Assembly (NCBI RefSeq): GCF_902813185.1
Contig: NZ_LR778301.1
Coordinates: 2,170,001-2,234,000, forward strand
Source: Denitratisoma oestradiolicum
GTDB lineage: Bacteria > Pseudomonadota > Gammaproteobacteria > Burkholderiales > Rhodocyclaceae
Direction of reading: 5' to 3'
Length of the DNA stretch: 64,000 nucleotides
Each line of letters opens with the position of its first letter. The first letter of the stretch is position 1. Positions 8,747 to 16,959 of this stretch are shown here, in pieces. The position numbers and the translations under genes were made by a program. The notes beneath the pieces are model-generated. The model saw nothing but the letters and a program-made list of their open reading frames with translations. It was not told where the DNA came from and searched no databases.

Positions 8747-9544
8747 ATGCGTATCGTGGTGTGTGTGAAGGAAGTGCTGGACCCCAACGCGGTCAATAAC
8801 TACGTGCTGGCCGGCAACCTCAAGTTCGCCGCCGACGGCAAGACCCCAGAGGCCGCCGCGGTGCCGCGCCTGATCAACGGCTTCGACGAGCAGGCCATGG
8901 AGGCCGCTCTGCGCCTGAAGGACGCCGGCGCCGAATGCTCCATCGTCGCCGTCTCCATCGGGCAGGACCTGAAGGATCTTCTCAAGCATTGCGCCGCTCT
9001 CGGCGCCGACGAGATCGTCGCCATCGACCCCGGCAGCACCGCACTCGACGGCCAGGTCATCGCCAACCTGATCAGCGCCTATGTGAAATCCTCCGGCGGC
9101 GCCGATCTGATCCTCTGCGGCCGTCAGGCCTCCGACGACGATCAGGGCGTGGTGCCCATCCTCATCGCCGAGCAGCTGGGCATGGCCGTGGCGCCCCTGG
9201 CCCGGGCCGTCGAACTCAACGGCAGCACCCTCAAGGTCACCCGCGCCACCCCCGATGGCGACGAGGTGGTGGAAGGCCAGACCCCTGCGGTGATCACCGT
9301 CAGCAACGAGCTGGGCACCCCCCGCTTCCCCTCCGCCAAGGCCAAGATGGCCGCCCGCAAGATGGCCCCCACCGAACTCGCCGCCAGTTCGCTGCTCCCC
9401 GCCGACAAGCTCCAGCCCCTCGTGGTCCTCACCAAACAGTTCGTCCCCGAGGTCCAGGGCAATTGCGAGTTCATCTCCGGCAGCTCCCCCGCCGACATCG
9501 CTCAGCAACTCCTCACCAAGCTCCGCAGCGAAAAAATCATCTGA
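8747..9544 (+). CDS. etfB: Electron transfer flavoprotein beta subunit
   Basis: A 265-residue EtfB. It starts MRIVVCVKEVLDPNAV and shows the beta-subunit nucleotide-binding region CGRQASDDDQGVVP at about residues 124-138 and the family segment NELGTPRFPSAKAKM. It pairs with EtfA to accept electrons from acyl-CoA dehydrogenases. In most bacteria etfB and etfA are adjacent; here etfA is about 7 kb to the left on the other strand. A strong terminator follows at 9568. The gene is intact, unlike etfA. Confidence 0.93.
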   Translation: MRIVVCVKEVLDPNAVNNYVLAGNLKFAADGKTPEAAAVPRLINGFDEQAMEAALRLKDAGAECSIVAVSIGQDLKDLLKHCAALGADEIVAIDPGSTALDGQVIANLISAYVKSSGGADLILCGRQASDDDQGVVPILIAEQLGMAVAPLARAVELNGSTLKVTRATPDGDEVVEGQTPAVITVSNELGTPRFPSAKAKMAARKMAPTELAASSLLPADKLQPLVVLTKQFVPEVQGNCEFISGSSPADIAQQLLTKLRSEKII

Positions 9545-9567
9545 GCTGAACTCCTCTCCATAAATAC

Positions 9568-9602
9568 AAAGCCGGCCTCCCTTTCAGGGCGCCGGCTTTT
9601 TT
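9568..9602 (+). terminator. Rho-independent terminator after etfB
   Basis: Arms AAAGCCGGC (9568-9576) and GCCGGCTTT (9591-9599) form a perfect stem and are followed by more T residues. Confidence 0.9.
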
Positions 9603-9665
9603 AATGGGGAAACTGCCTGAGGAGGATCAGCCACGGCCCCTTGCCGGACAGATGAAAATAACTTG

Positions 9666-9710
9666 CATTTAGGAATTACTCTCATTTAAGATGAGAACAG
9701 TTCCTAAGTG
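9666..9710 (+). promoter_or_regulatory. Large dyad with Fur-like half-sites upstream of tonB
   Basis: CATTTAGGAATTACTCTCAT (9666-9685) and the reverse complement of 9691-9710 agree at 16 of 20 positions, around the centre TTAAG. Each arm, read as ATGAGA...TTCCTAA, resembles a degenerate proteobacterial Fur site (TGAGAATnATTC). A weak promoter, TTGCAT at 9663 and TAAGAT at 9687 with an 18-base spacer, would lie inside the dyad, so binding would repress. The target genes encode iron-uptake functions. The regulator's identity is inferred. Confidence 0.55.
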
Positions 9711-9723
9711 AGTGCAGCTTGTC

Positions 9724-10335
9724 ATGAATACTGTTCCTGCTTCTATCGCCCCATCACCTCGCCCTTTCTCCGGGTTCGGATTCGCCTTGGTGGTGCTGAT
9801 TCATGGAGTGGTGCTTAGCCTGCTGATGCAGTCCCGATCGATTGCCATGCCGGTACGCGAAGAATTGCTGACCATGAATGTGCTGGCGCCGATGATAACG
9901 GCTCCTCCCGCCCCAGCGCAGTCCAGGATGACCCCATCCCTGCAGACCACTCCGGACCTATCCCAAACCATGGTGGCTGATGCCACCATCACCCTTCAGG
10001 CCACGCCCCAGGCCGCGACTCCTCAGTCTGCGCCAGCGCCTGTCCCTGCTCTGACCCAGCCACGCTTCGACGCCGATTACCTGGACAATCCCGCCCCACC
10101 CTACCCGCCCATGGCGCGCCGCCTGGGGGAACAGGGCCGGGTGATCCTGCGGGTTCATGTATTGCCCAACGGCCAGGCCAGTGAAATTCATATCCAGACT
10201 TCCAGCAACTCCTCGCGCCTGGACCAGTCTGCCCGAGACACTGTCAGCCGCTGGCGTTTTCTGCCGGCGCAACGCGGGGAGGAAGCCATTGCCGCCTGGG
10301 TTCTGGTGCCCATCGCTTTCAGTCTGAACGTCTGA
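9724..10335 (+). CDS. tonB: TonB-family energy transducer
   Basis: A 203-residue protein from the ATG at 9724; a GTG at 9712 in the same frame would give 207. An N-terminal membrane anchor (GFALVVLIHGVVLSLLM) is followed by a Pro/Ala/Gln-rich periplasmic spacer, then a C-terminal TonB domain of about 80 residues (YPPMARRLGEQGRVILRVHV, ending WVLVPIAFSLNV). It would couple the inner-membrane proton motive force to the outer-membrane receptor encoded next. No exbB or exbD is nearby, so it must use a set from elsewhere. Neither start has a strong ribosome site. A dyad resembling Fur sites ends 14 bases upstream. Confidence 0.88.
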   Translation: MNTVPASIAPSPRPFSGFGFALVVLIHGVVLSLLMQSRSIAMPVREELLTMNVLAPMITAPPAPAQSRMTPSLQTTPDLSQTMVADATITLQATPQAATPQSAPAPVPALTQPRFDADYLDNPAPPYPPMARRLGEQGRVILRVHVLPNGQASEIHIQTSSNSSRLDQSARDTVSRWRFLPAQRGEEAIAAWVLVPIAFSLNV

Positions 10336-10417
10336 GTTTTCCCATCCCGAACCTTCTCCATGCAGGGGCTCATGGCCCTGGCAGGGGGCCTATTTCCATC
10401 AAAAAAGGAGCCACACC

Positions 10418-12520
10418 ATGCACCACCCCGCCAATTTACACCTGCGTCCCCTGGTCGCTTTGACCCTGCTCGCCCTGGCCCCCCTGTCCCATGCAGACAC
10501 CACCCTGCGCGAAGTCAACGTCCAGGGATCGGCGGAGCGTGCTGACGGCCCGGTCACAGGCTACCGGGCGACCCGTTCCGCCACTTTCACCAAGACCGAC
10601 ACATCCCTCAAGGAAATACCAGCGTCCGTCAGTGTAATACCCGAAGCCTTGATCAAGGATCTGGCCATGTCCGGCATGGCCGATGTCTTGCGTTATGTGC
10701 CTGGCACCCATGGCGCCCAGGGCGAAGGCAACCGGGATCAAGTGATGCTGCGGGGTATCAACACCACGGCCGACTTTTTCGTGGATGGCATCCGGGACGA
10801 CATGCAGATCTTTCGTGATCTTTACAACCTGGAGCGGGTCGAGGTCCTGAAGGGGCCCGGCGGCATGGCTTTCGGCCGGGGCGGCGCCGGCGGCGTGATC
10901 AACCGCGTAACCAAGAAGCCGGTGTTCGACTCCGTCGGCGGGGTCAGCGTCAGCCTCGACAGCGAAAGCCGTCTGCGGGGCAGCGTCGATGTCGGCAACC
11001 GGCTGAATGACAGCGCCGCCTGGCGTCTTAACGCCATGACGGAAGATGGCAAGAGCTTCCGCGATGGGGTCGAACTGAACCGATATGCTGTCAATCCGAC
11101 GGTCACCTTCCTGCTCTCCCCCATGACCTCCCTGACCCTGGGCTATGAATATGCCCATGACAAGCGCACCGCCGACCGGGGAATTCCCTCCTTCAACGAC
11201 CGGCCCTTTGGAACCGACCGGAGCAGCTTCTTCGGCAATGCCGATCAGAGCGAATCCCGCTCCACGGTCAACAGTCTGTCAGCAGTCCTGGATCATGACT
11301 TTGGCAACGGCACCCAGCTCAAGAACAGCTTCCGCGCCACCGACTACGACAAGTTCTACCAGAACGTCTATGCCAACGGTGCCGTAACCGGTGGCGGACT
11401 GGTGCGCATCGAAGCCTACAACAACGCAGACAAGCGCCTCAACGTCTTCAACCAGACCGACCTGGTGAGTAAATTCAGCCTCGGCGGTTTCGAGCACACC
11501 ATGCTGGTAGGCCTCGAACTGGGCCAGCAGACCAGCACCAGCGTGCGCCAGACCGGCTTCTTCGGCAATGCCACCTTCCTCAATGTCTCCGCCAATTCGC
11601 CCTCAGCTACCGCCACAGCCTTCCGTGCGAGCGGTTCCAATGCTAACAACCGGGTCAAGGCCGACACAGTCGCCGCCTATGTACAGGACCAGATCACCCT
11701 CACTCCCGAGTGGAAGCTGCTCGCCGGCCTGCGCCACGACCATTTCGAGACCCGCTTCGACGACCGTCGCACGCTAGCCTCCCCCACCGATCTCACTCGC
11801 ACCGATAACGCCTGGAGCCCTCGTCTGGGCCTGACCTGGTCCCCCACTTCGACCACCACTTGGTATGCCAGCTACAGTTCGTCCTTTCTGCCCTCCGGCG
11901 AGCAATTGAGCCTCGCCAGCAATACCGCCGATCTGAAGCCTGAAACCGCCAAGAATTATGAAACAGGTATCCATTGGGATATTCGACCCAAGCTCACTCT
12001 GTCCGCCGCCCTGTTCCGCACCGACCGGGATGACGTCAAGGCCACCGATCCCAACAACAATACCCGCCTGATCCGGAGCGGCCAGCAACGCACAGATGGA
12101 ATGGAACTGGGGTTGCAGGGAGAAGTAATCCCCGGCTGGGATATCTATGCTGGTTATGCCCATCTGGATGCCCGCATCACCAAGGCAACCACCGTTCCTG
12201 CCGGGCGCAAGATCGGTCTGGTGCCCGAAGACAGCCTTTCCCTGTGGAACAAGCTTGCCCTGGGCGGTGGCTGGGGTGCCGGCCTGGGCGTGATCTACCA
12301 GTCCGAGGCCTACACCTCAACCAACAACCGGGTGAAGCTTCCGGCCTTTACCCGGGTCGATGGTGCCCTGTATTACCAGTTTGCCGACGGCAAGACCAAG
12401 CTGGCCCTCAACCTGGAGAATCTGTTCGACAGGAAGTACTACCCTACGGCCCACAACGACAACAACATCAGTGTCGGCGCGTCCCGCAATGCCCGGCTGA
12501 CCTTGAGCACCACGTTCTGA
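10418..12520 (+). CDS. TonB-dependent siderophore receptor
   Basis: A 700-residue outer-membrane receptor. It has a signal peptide (RPLVALTLLALAPLSHA, cleavage likely after SHA), then a TonB-box-like stretch near DTTLREVNV and a plug domain (IPASVSVIPEALIKD, ADVLRYVPGTHG, GINTTADFFVDGIRDD, VEVLKGPGGMAFGRGGAGGVIN). A 22-strand barrel follows, ending in the expected terminal phenylalanine (RLTLSTTF). It is closest in style to catecholate siderophore receptors of the Fiu/FhuE group. A GGAG ribosome site precedes the ATG. It lies 82 bases after tonB, probably in one iron-regulated transcript. The ligand is not readable. Confidence 0.93.
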   Translation: MHHPANLHLRPLVALTLLALAPLSHADTTLREVNVQGSAERADGPVTGYRATRSATFTKTDTSLKEIPASVSVIPEALIKDLAMSGMADVLRYVPGTHGAQGEGNRDQVMLRGINTTADFFVDGIRDDMQIFRDLYNLERVEVLKGPGGMAFGRGGAGGVINRVTKKPVFDSVGGVSVSLDSESRLRGSVDVGNRLNDSAAWRLNAMTEDGKSFRDGVELNRYAVNPTVTFLLSPMTSLTLGYEYAHDKRTADRGIPSFNDRPFGTDRSSFFGNADQSESRSTVNSLSAVLDHDFGNGTQLKNSFRATDYDKFYQNVYANGAVTGGGLVRIEAYNNADKRLNVFNQTDLVSKFSLGGFEHTMLVGLELGQQTSTSVRQTGFFGNATFLNVSANSPSATATAFRASGSNANNRVKADTVAAYVQDQITLTPEWKLLAGLRHDHFETRFDDRRTLASPTDLTRTDNAWSPRLGLTWSPTSTTTWYASYSSSFLPSGEQLSLASNTADLKPETAKNYETGIHWDIRPKLTLSAALFRTDRDDVKATDPNNNTRLIRSGQQRTDGMELGLQGEVIPGWDIYAGYAHLDARITKATTVPAGRKIGLVPEDSLSLWNKLALGGGWGAGLGVIYQSEAYTSTNNRVKLPAFTRVDGALYYQFADGKTKLALNLENLFDRKYYPTAHNDNNISVGASRNARLTLSTTF

Positions 12521-12530
12521 GGCCACATCT

Positions 12531-12569
12531 CCCTGCGTCAGGTCTTCTGTTGCAAGACCTGACGCAGGG
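12531..12569. terminator. Long perfect hairpin between receptor gene and sufU
   Basis: A 16-bp perfect stem: CCCTGCGTCAGGTCTT at 12531-12546 and its complement at 12554-12569, with loop CTGTTGC. It sits between two convergent genes and includes the last ten codons and stop of sufU. There is no long T-run on either side, so it may be a bidirectional terminator or an mRNA-stabilising hairpin. Confidence 0.7.
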
Positions 12570-12972
12570 CCTCACTCAACGCACGGATGGGTAGAGTCAC
12601 GCAGCCATGGCGGCTGGGATGGGCCGCCACCGGCGCAAAGACCTGGAGTTCTTGCCACTGGTCCGGCGAAACTCCCACCCTCCCCGTCAGCAGCCCCTCC
12701 AGGGCCGCTGACACCTGCCCGATTTCCTCGGCATTACAGCCCGATGCCCGCAAACCAAGCATGGAGGCAGATGCCCGGCACAACAGGCAGCCCTTGGTCT
12801 CGTGGGACAGCGCTACGATGCGGCCATCGGCACAGCGCAGATGCAGGTCGATGCGGTCGCCGCAGAGGGGGTTGTCCAGACGCAGGCTGACATCGGCTGC
12901 CTCCAGCCGGCCCGCCCCATGGGCGGCCTGGGCCAGAACCTTCAGGGCTTCCTGATAGAGGGCGGCACTCAT
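12538..12972 (-). CDS. sufU: SufU/IscU-like iron-sulfur scaffold or sulfur-transfer protein
   Basis: A 144-residue NifU/IscU N-terminal-family protein of the SufU subgroup. The three conserved cysteines are present: NPLCGDR near residue 35, GCLLCRASASML near 61, and RHGCVTLP near 124. SufU proteins bind zinc and accept sulfur from the cysteine desulfurase SufS. The start overlaps the end of sufS by four bases (ATGA). There is no sufBCD in the window, so the pair may serve another sulfur acceptor. Its last codons and stop lie in a strong hairpin. Confidence 0.85.
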   Translation of the reverse strand: MSAALYQEALKVLAQAAHGAGRLEAADVSLRLDNPLCGDRIDLHLRCADGRIVALSHETKGCLLCRASASMLGLRASGCNAEEIGQVSAALEGLLTGRVGVSPDQWQELQVFAPVAAHPSRHGCVTLPIRALSEALRQVLQQKT

Positions 12973-14183
12973 CGCAACAACCCGATCGCCGCCGCTAGCC
13001 CGGTCAACAGGGCATCGATATCGGACTCGTCGTTATAGAAGGTAATGCTGGCCCGGCTTGCGCCCTCCACACCAAGAAACTCCAGCAGGGGACGGGCGCA
13101 ATGATGGCCGCCCCGCAAAGCCACGCCCCGGTCTCCCAGCACCTGGCAGAGATCGTGGGGATGGATGCCCTCGATGGCGAAGGAGAGCACCGGCAGACGT
13201 TGCTCCATGTTCACCGGCCCCAGCAGGCGCAGGCCGTCGATGGCAGCCAGGCCCTGGAGCAGACGCACCGCCAGGGCTCGCTCATGGCGATGGATATCCT
13301 CCCAGGGCAAACCCTGCATCCAGTTCACGGCGGCCCCCAGACCAACAGCTTGGGCGATGGGCGGGGTGCCAGCCTCGAAGCGTCGTGGGGGATCGAGAAA
13401 CACTGGCTCCTGCAGATTCACCTGGGCCACCATGCCGCCCCCGGTCATGAAGGGCGGCATGGCCGCCAACAGTTCGGCCCGTCCCCAGAGCACGCCGATA
13501 CCGCCGGGTGCAAAGCACTTGTGGCCGGAGCAGGCATAGAAATCCACGCCCAGTGCCTGTACGTCCACCGGACCATGCTGCACCCGCTGGGCGCCATCCA
13601 GCAGCACCCTGGCGCCCACGCGCCGGGCCGCCGCGACGATGGCCGCCACATCGGTGATGGCGCCGGTGACATTGGAGGCATGGGTCACGGCGATCAGCCG
13701 GCAACGCTCGCTGACGCAGTCCGGCAGTGCCGCCAGATCAAGCCTGCCCTCTGCCGTCACTGGCAGCAGGCGCAGATTGATTCCATAACGGGCTTTCAGT
13801 TGCTGCCAGGGCAGGAAGTTGCTGTGATGCTCCGCCAGGGAAATCAGCACTTCATCCCCGGGCTTCATCAGCGCACCCAAGGAAGCTGCCGCCAGATTCA
13901 GGGCCGCCGTGGCACCGGAGGTGAACACCACTTCCTCAGCGCTAGCGGCGTTGAGGAAGACCGCCACCTGCTGCCGGGCTCCCTCGTAGGCGGCGCTGGC
14001 GGCCTCCGCCAGGGCATAGCTGCCCCGCTGCACATTGGCCCGGGATGTGGTCTCGTGGCGGACCAGGGCATCCAGGGCGGACTGATGGATCTGGCTGGTG
14101 GCGGCATTGTCCAGATAATGCAGTCCGCTGGCACTCGCCAGGAGGGGAAACTCACTACGCATCTTGCGGTGATCAAAGTTCAT
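12969..14183 (-). CDS. sufS: SufS-type cysteine desulfurase
   Basis: A 404-residue class II cysteine desulfurase with pyridoxal phosphate. It starts MNFDHRKMRSEFP and has the segments YLDNAATSQ, the PLP lysine in CSGHKCFAPGGIGVLWG, and the catalytic cysteine in LRGGHHCARPL. It moves sulfur from cysteine to an enzyme persulfide and then to a partner such as SufU. It overlaps both neighbours by ATGA junctions, so it is translationally coupled to the MobA-like gene upstream and sufU downstream. In Rhodobacter capsulatus a NifS-type desulfurase sulfurates the cofactor of xanthine dehydrogenase together with XdhC; the same role is plausible here by context, but this is inference. Confidence 0.92.
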   Translation of the reverse strand: MNFDHRKMRSEFPLLASASGLHYLDNAATSQIHQSALDALVRHETTSRANVQRGSYALAEAASAAYEGARQQVAVFLNAASAEEVVFTSGATAALNLAAASLGALMKPGDEVLISLAEHHSNFLPWQQLKARYGINLRLLPVTAEGRLDLAALPDCVSERCRLIAVTHASNVTGAITDVAAIVAAARRVGARVLLDGAQRVQHGPVDVQALGVDFYACSGHKCFAPGGIGVLWGRAELLAAMPPFMTGGGMVAQVNLQEPVFLDPPRRFEAGTPPIAQAVGLGAAVNWMQGLPWEDIHRHERALAVRLLQGLAAIDGLRLLGPVNMEQRLPVLSFAIEGIHPHDLCQVLGDRGVALRGGHHCARPLLEFLGVEGASRASITFYNDESDIDALLTGLAAAIGLLR

Positions 14184-15802
14184 GGTTCTCTTGTCTCGGC
14201 CAGGGCCTGGGGGGTGTCTACGTCGGCAAAGATGGCGTCGGTGTCGAAGCGGACAGCCCGCACGCTATCGGCATGGCGCTCCAGCAACAATCGGGCGCCC
14301 ACATCGCCCTGGAGTTGGGACATCTCGTCGAAATAGGCCCGGGGCCAGAGCAAAGGATTGCCCCGTCGGCCCTCCCGCTCCGGCACCAGGATAGCCGGCC
14401 GGGCCGGATCGAAGGTGGCGATCAAGCGATCCAGATGGGCGGCGCTGATCCAGGGCATGTCGGCCAGCACTACCAGCACCGCCTCGGTGTCGCGAGGCAA
14501 GGCTTGCAGGCCGGCGCGCAACGAACTGGCCATGCCTTCGGCGTAGTCCGGATTGAACACCCGCGATACCGGACAGCCCGCGAGAGCCGTCTCCACTTGC
14601 TCCGCCTGATGGCCGGTGACCACCATTACCTGGGCGCAGCGGGAACCCAGGGCCGCTTCCACCACCCTGCGCACCATGGGCTGACCCGCCACCGGACACA
14701 GCAGCTTGTTCCGCTCCCCCATCCGACTGGAACGGCCCGCCGCCAATACCAGGGCAGCGATACGAGGTCCGGCCGCCGCCGCTGGTGCAGGCGGCCCGTC
14801 GGAATCGGATTCCACCTCGTCCGCCGCAAAGGGACTGCGGATCAGCCCCCCCACGCCCATGTCCATGATGTCCTGACTGCCCAGGGGCAGGCCGGCCAGT
14901 ATCCGCTGCAACACCCAGTCCAGGCCATTGCGGCGGCGGGAGCGGGCGCAGCCGGGCAGGTTCACCACCGGCACCGCGCCCACCCGCCCCAGCAGCAGCA
15001 TGTTGCCCGGCTCCACCGGCATGCCGAAATGCTCGATGCGGCCCCCGGCGGCCTCGATAGCGGCCGGCACCACGTCGCCCCGGTCCTTGGTCACCGTTGC
15101 GCCGGAAATCAGCACCAGTTCGCAACCAGCCTTCAAGGCATGACCGATGGCCTCCGTCAGAGCATCCTGGGTATGAGCACAACGCAACTCCATATCCAGG
15201 GTGCTGCCCAGGCCTGCCAGCCGGCCGGCTGTCACCGTCACGGTGCGATCCAGCAAGCGCTCCGGCGTTGCATCGCCCCGGCTCAGGATCAGGGCCACCC
15301 GATGGGGCATTAAGGCGGCCAGCCCGAGGGGCGGCCGGCCATCGATGATGCAGCGCCACGCAGCCAGCAGATGCGCGGATATGGCGAAGGGAATGACCTT
15401 GACGGTAGCCACCACCTGACCCGGTCTGACCAGGGCATGGGGAACCAGGGTGCCCACAGTAATGGCCTCGTCCAGCCGATTCAGGGCGTCGATGCGCTCC
15501 CGGTCCACCACCAGCACTCCCGCCGCCTGGGCGTGGAGATTGCAGCGTCCGGTGTAGGCCTCCCTGGGGGCCAGCGAATCGCCGGCCAGCATTCCGGCGA
15601 CGGCAGCGGCAGCGGCATCCTCGTCCAGTTCATCGGCGCCCAGACGGGCCCCCGTCACCCGCCTTATCCCGGCCGCCGCCAGGGCGGCGATGTCGGCGGC
15701 GCTCAATACCCGGCCCTTGCGCAGGGAGAGCCCGGGCCGCTTCAGCGTATGGGCGAGACGCAGGCCCTCGGCCTGCTCCAGAGCGAAGTCGCCGAAGATC
15801 AT
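14180..15802 (-). CDS. Molybdopterin-binding domain / MobA-like nucleotidyltransferase fusion
   Basis: A 540-residue two-domain protein. Residues about 1-330 form a molybdopterin-binding region of the MoeA/MogA fold (ELVLISGATVTKDRGDVVP, then MPVEPGNMLLLGRVGAVPVVNLPG). Residues about 345-540 form a MobA/MocA nucleotidyltransferase domain with the signature ALVLAAGRSSRMGERNKLL and the metal-binding site VVLADMPW. Such fusions attach a nucleotide, probably CMP, to molybdopterin for xanthine-oxidase-family enzymes. The start at 15802 overlaps the xdhC stop by ATGA; an upstream extension of the frame lies inside xdhC and is not real. Together with xdhC and the molybdenum hydroxylase at 2959-6811 this points to cofactor maturation. 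Confidence 0.88.
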   Translation of the reverse strand: MIFGDFALEQAEGLRLAHTLKRPGLSLRKGRVLSAADIAALAAAGIRRVTGARLGADELDEDAAAAAVAGMLAGDSLAPREAYTGRCNLHAQAAGVLVVDRERIDALNRLDEAITVGTLVPHALVRPGQVVATVKVIPFAISAHLLAAWRCIIDGRPPLGLAALMPHRVALILSRGDATPERLLDRTVTVTAGRLAGLGSTLDMELRCAHTQDALTEAIGHALKAGCELVLISGATVTKDRGDVVPAAIEAAGGRIEHFGMPVEPGNMLLLGRVGAVPVVNLPGCARSRRRNGLDWVLQRILAGLPLGSQDIMDMGVGGLIRSPFAADEVESDSDGPPAPAAAAGPRIAALVLAAGRSSRMGERNKLLCPVAGQPMVRRVVEAALGSRCAQVMVVTGHQAEQVETALAGCPVSRVFNPDYAEGMASSLRAGLQALPRDTEAVLVVLADMPWISAAHLDRLIATFDPARPAILVPEREGRRGNPLLWPRAYFDEMSQLQGDVGARLLLERHADSVRAVRFDTDAIFADVDTPQALAETREP

Positions 15803-16809
15803 GCCGGCTCGCCCCGGTAGCGGCAGCGGATGATCTGGGCCAGCACTGACACCGCGATTTCCGCCGGCGCCCGCCCACCCAGGTCCAGCCCCACCGGGGC
15901 ATGAATGCGGGCAAGCTGCTCGCCCAGCCCCTCGTCGGTCAGCCGTGCCACCCGCTTGGCATGGGTGCGGGTGCTGCCCAGGGCGCCGATATAGAAGGCC
16001 GGGCTGTTCAAGGCCGCGATCAGGGCCGGATCGTCCAGCTTGGGATCGTGGCTCAGGGTGACCACCGCCGTGCGGGCATCGGGCGCCAGTCGAGCCAGGG
16101 CCTCGTCGGGCCATTCATCACTCAAGTACACCCCGGGGAAACGCTCCGGGCTGGCGAAGGCCCGCCGGGGATCGATCACCGTCACCTCGTAGCCTGCCAG
16201 GCGGGCCATGGGCGCCAGGGACTGAGCGATATGCACCGCCCCGACGATCAACAGCCGGGGCGCCCCCAGATAGACCCGCACGAAAAGATTCTCGTCAGCC
16301 TCCAGCAAACCGCTCTGCTCCCCCTGAAGCCGGGCGCTCACCGCCGCCAGCAGCCTATCGTCCAGGACCAGATCGCCTTTCGCGATGCCCGCCTCCACCA
16401 GGCACTGGCAGCCGTCGCTCAAGCGGGTCACCAGGGCCACCGGCCGATTGTCCATCCGGGCTGCCAGCAAAGCATCGAGCAGCGAACCAGCCAGTCCCTG
16501 TACCAGCACCTGGACCCGGCCGCCACAGGCCAGCCCCACCTCCCAGGCCTGCTCGTCGCTGACACCGAACTCCAGCAAACGGCTGCGGCCGTCGGCCATC
16601 AGGGCCTTTGCCTCGCCAATCACCGCCCCCTCGATACAGCCCCCCGACACCGAACCGACGAAGCCCCCCCCGACCTCCACCGCCAGATGGCTGCCCACCG
16701 GCCGGGGCGAGGAGCCCCAGGTACGCACCACCGTGGCCAGGGCGGTACCCTGCCCCGCCTGCTGCCAGGCGCGCAACTGCCGGAGTATGTCGTCGTGATC
16801 GCTGGCCAT
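15799..16809 (-). CDS. xdhC: XdhC/CoxF-family molybdenum cofactor maturation protein
   Basis: A 336-residue XdhC/CoxI-family protein. The N-terminal domain has GTALATVVRTWGSSPRPVG and GSVSGGCIEGAV; the C-terminal Rossmann domain has LLIVGAVHIAQSLAPMARLAGYEVTVIDPR and the late segment FYIGALGSTRTHAKR. Family members bind the sulfurated molybdenum cofactor and insert it into xanthine-oxidase-family apoenzymes. The usual GAGHV-type motif reads GAVHIA here. The ATG at 16809 (MASDHDD) is chosen because upstream codons in frame look non-coding. It heads a four-gene operon with ATGA overlaps at every junction. Confidence 0.9.
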   Translation of the reverse strand: MASDHDDILRQLRAWQQAGQGTALATVVRTWGSSPRPVGSHLAVEVGGGFVGSVSGGCIEGAVIGEAKALMADGRSRLLEFGVSDEQAWEVGLACGGRVQVLVQGLAGSLLDALLAARMDNRPVALVTRLSDGCQCLVEAGIAKGDLVLDDRLLAAVSARLQGEQSGLLEADENLFVRVYLGAPRLLIVGAVHIAQSLAPMARLAGYEVTVIDPRRAFASPERFPGVYLSDEWPDEALARLAPDARTAVVTLSHDPKLDDPALIAALNSPAFYIGALGSTRTHAKRVARLTDEGLGEQLARIHAPVGLDLGGRAPAEIAVSVLAQIIRCRYRGEPA

Positions 16810-16959
16810 GAAGGAATTGGCAATTGCCGCTGAATGTGGTCGGAAGCATTCCGAAGGGACAGGATTTTCCCAAATTCCCGGAGGCCGAAGCAAAAAAGAT
16901 GAAAAACCTCTACCGGCGCCCAAAACCCGACCAGATTGGGGGCGGTGCGCACGGATCGA

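Noticed and set aside
14180..16114. Upstream extension of the MobA-like fusion into xdhC
   Set aside because: The extra 104 residues lie inside xdhC in another frame and are low-complexity; the ATGA overlap at 15802 explains the start.
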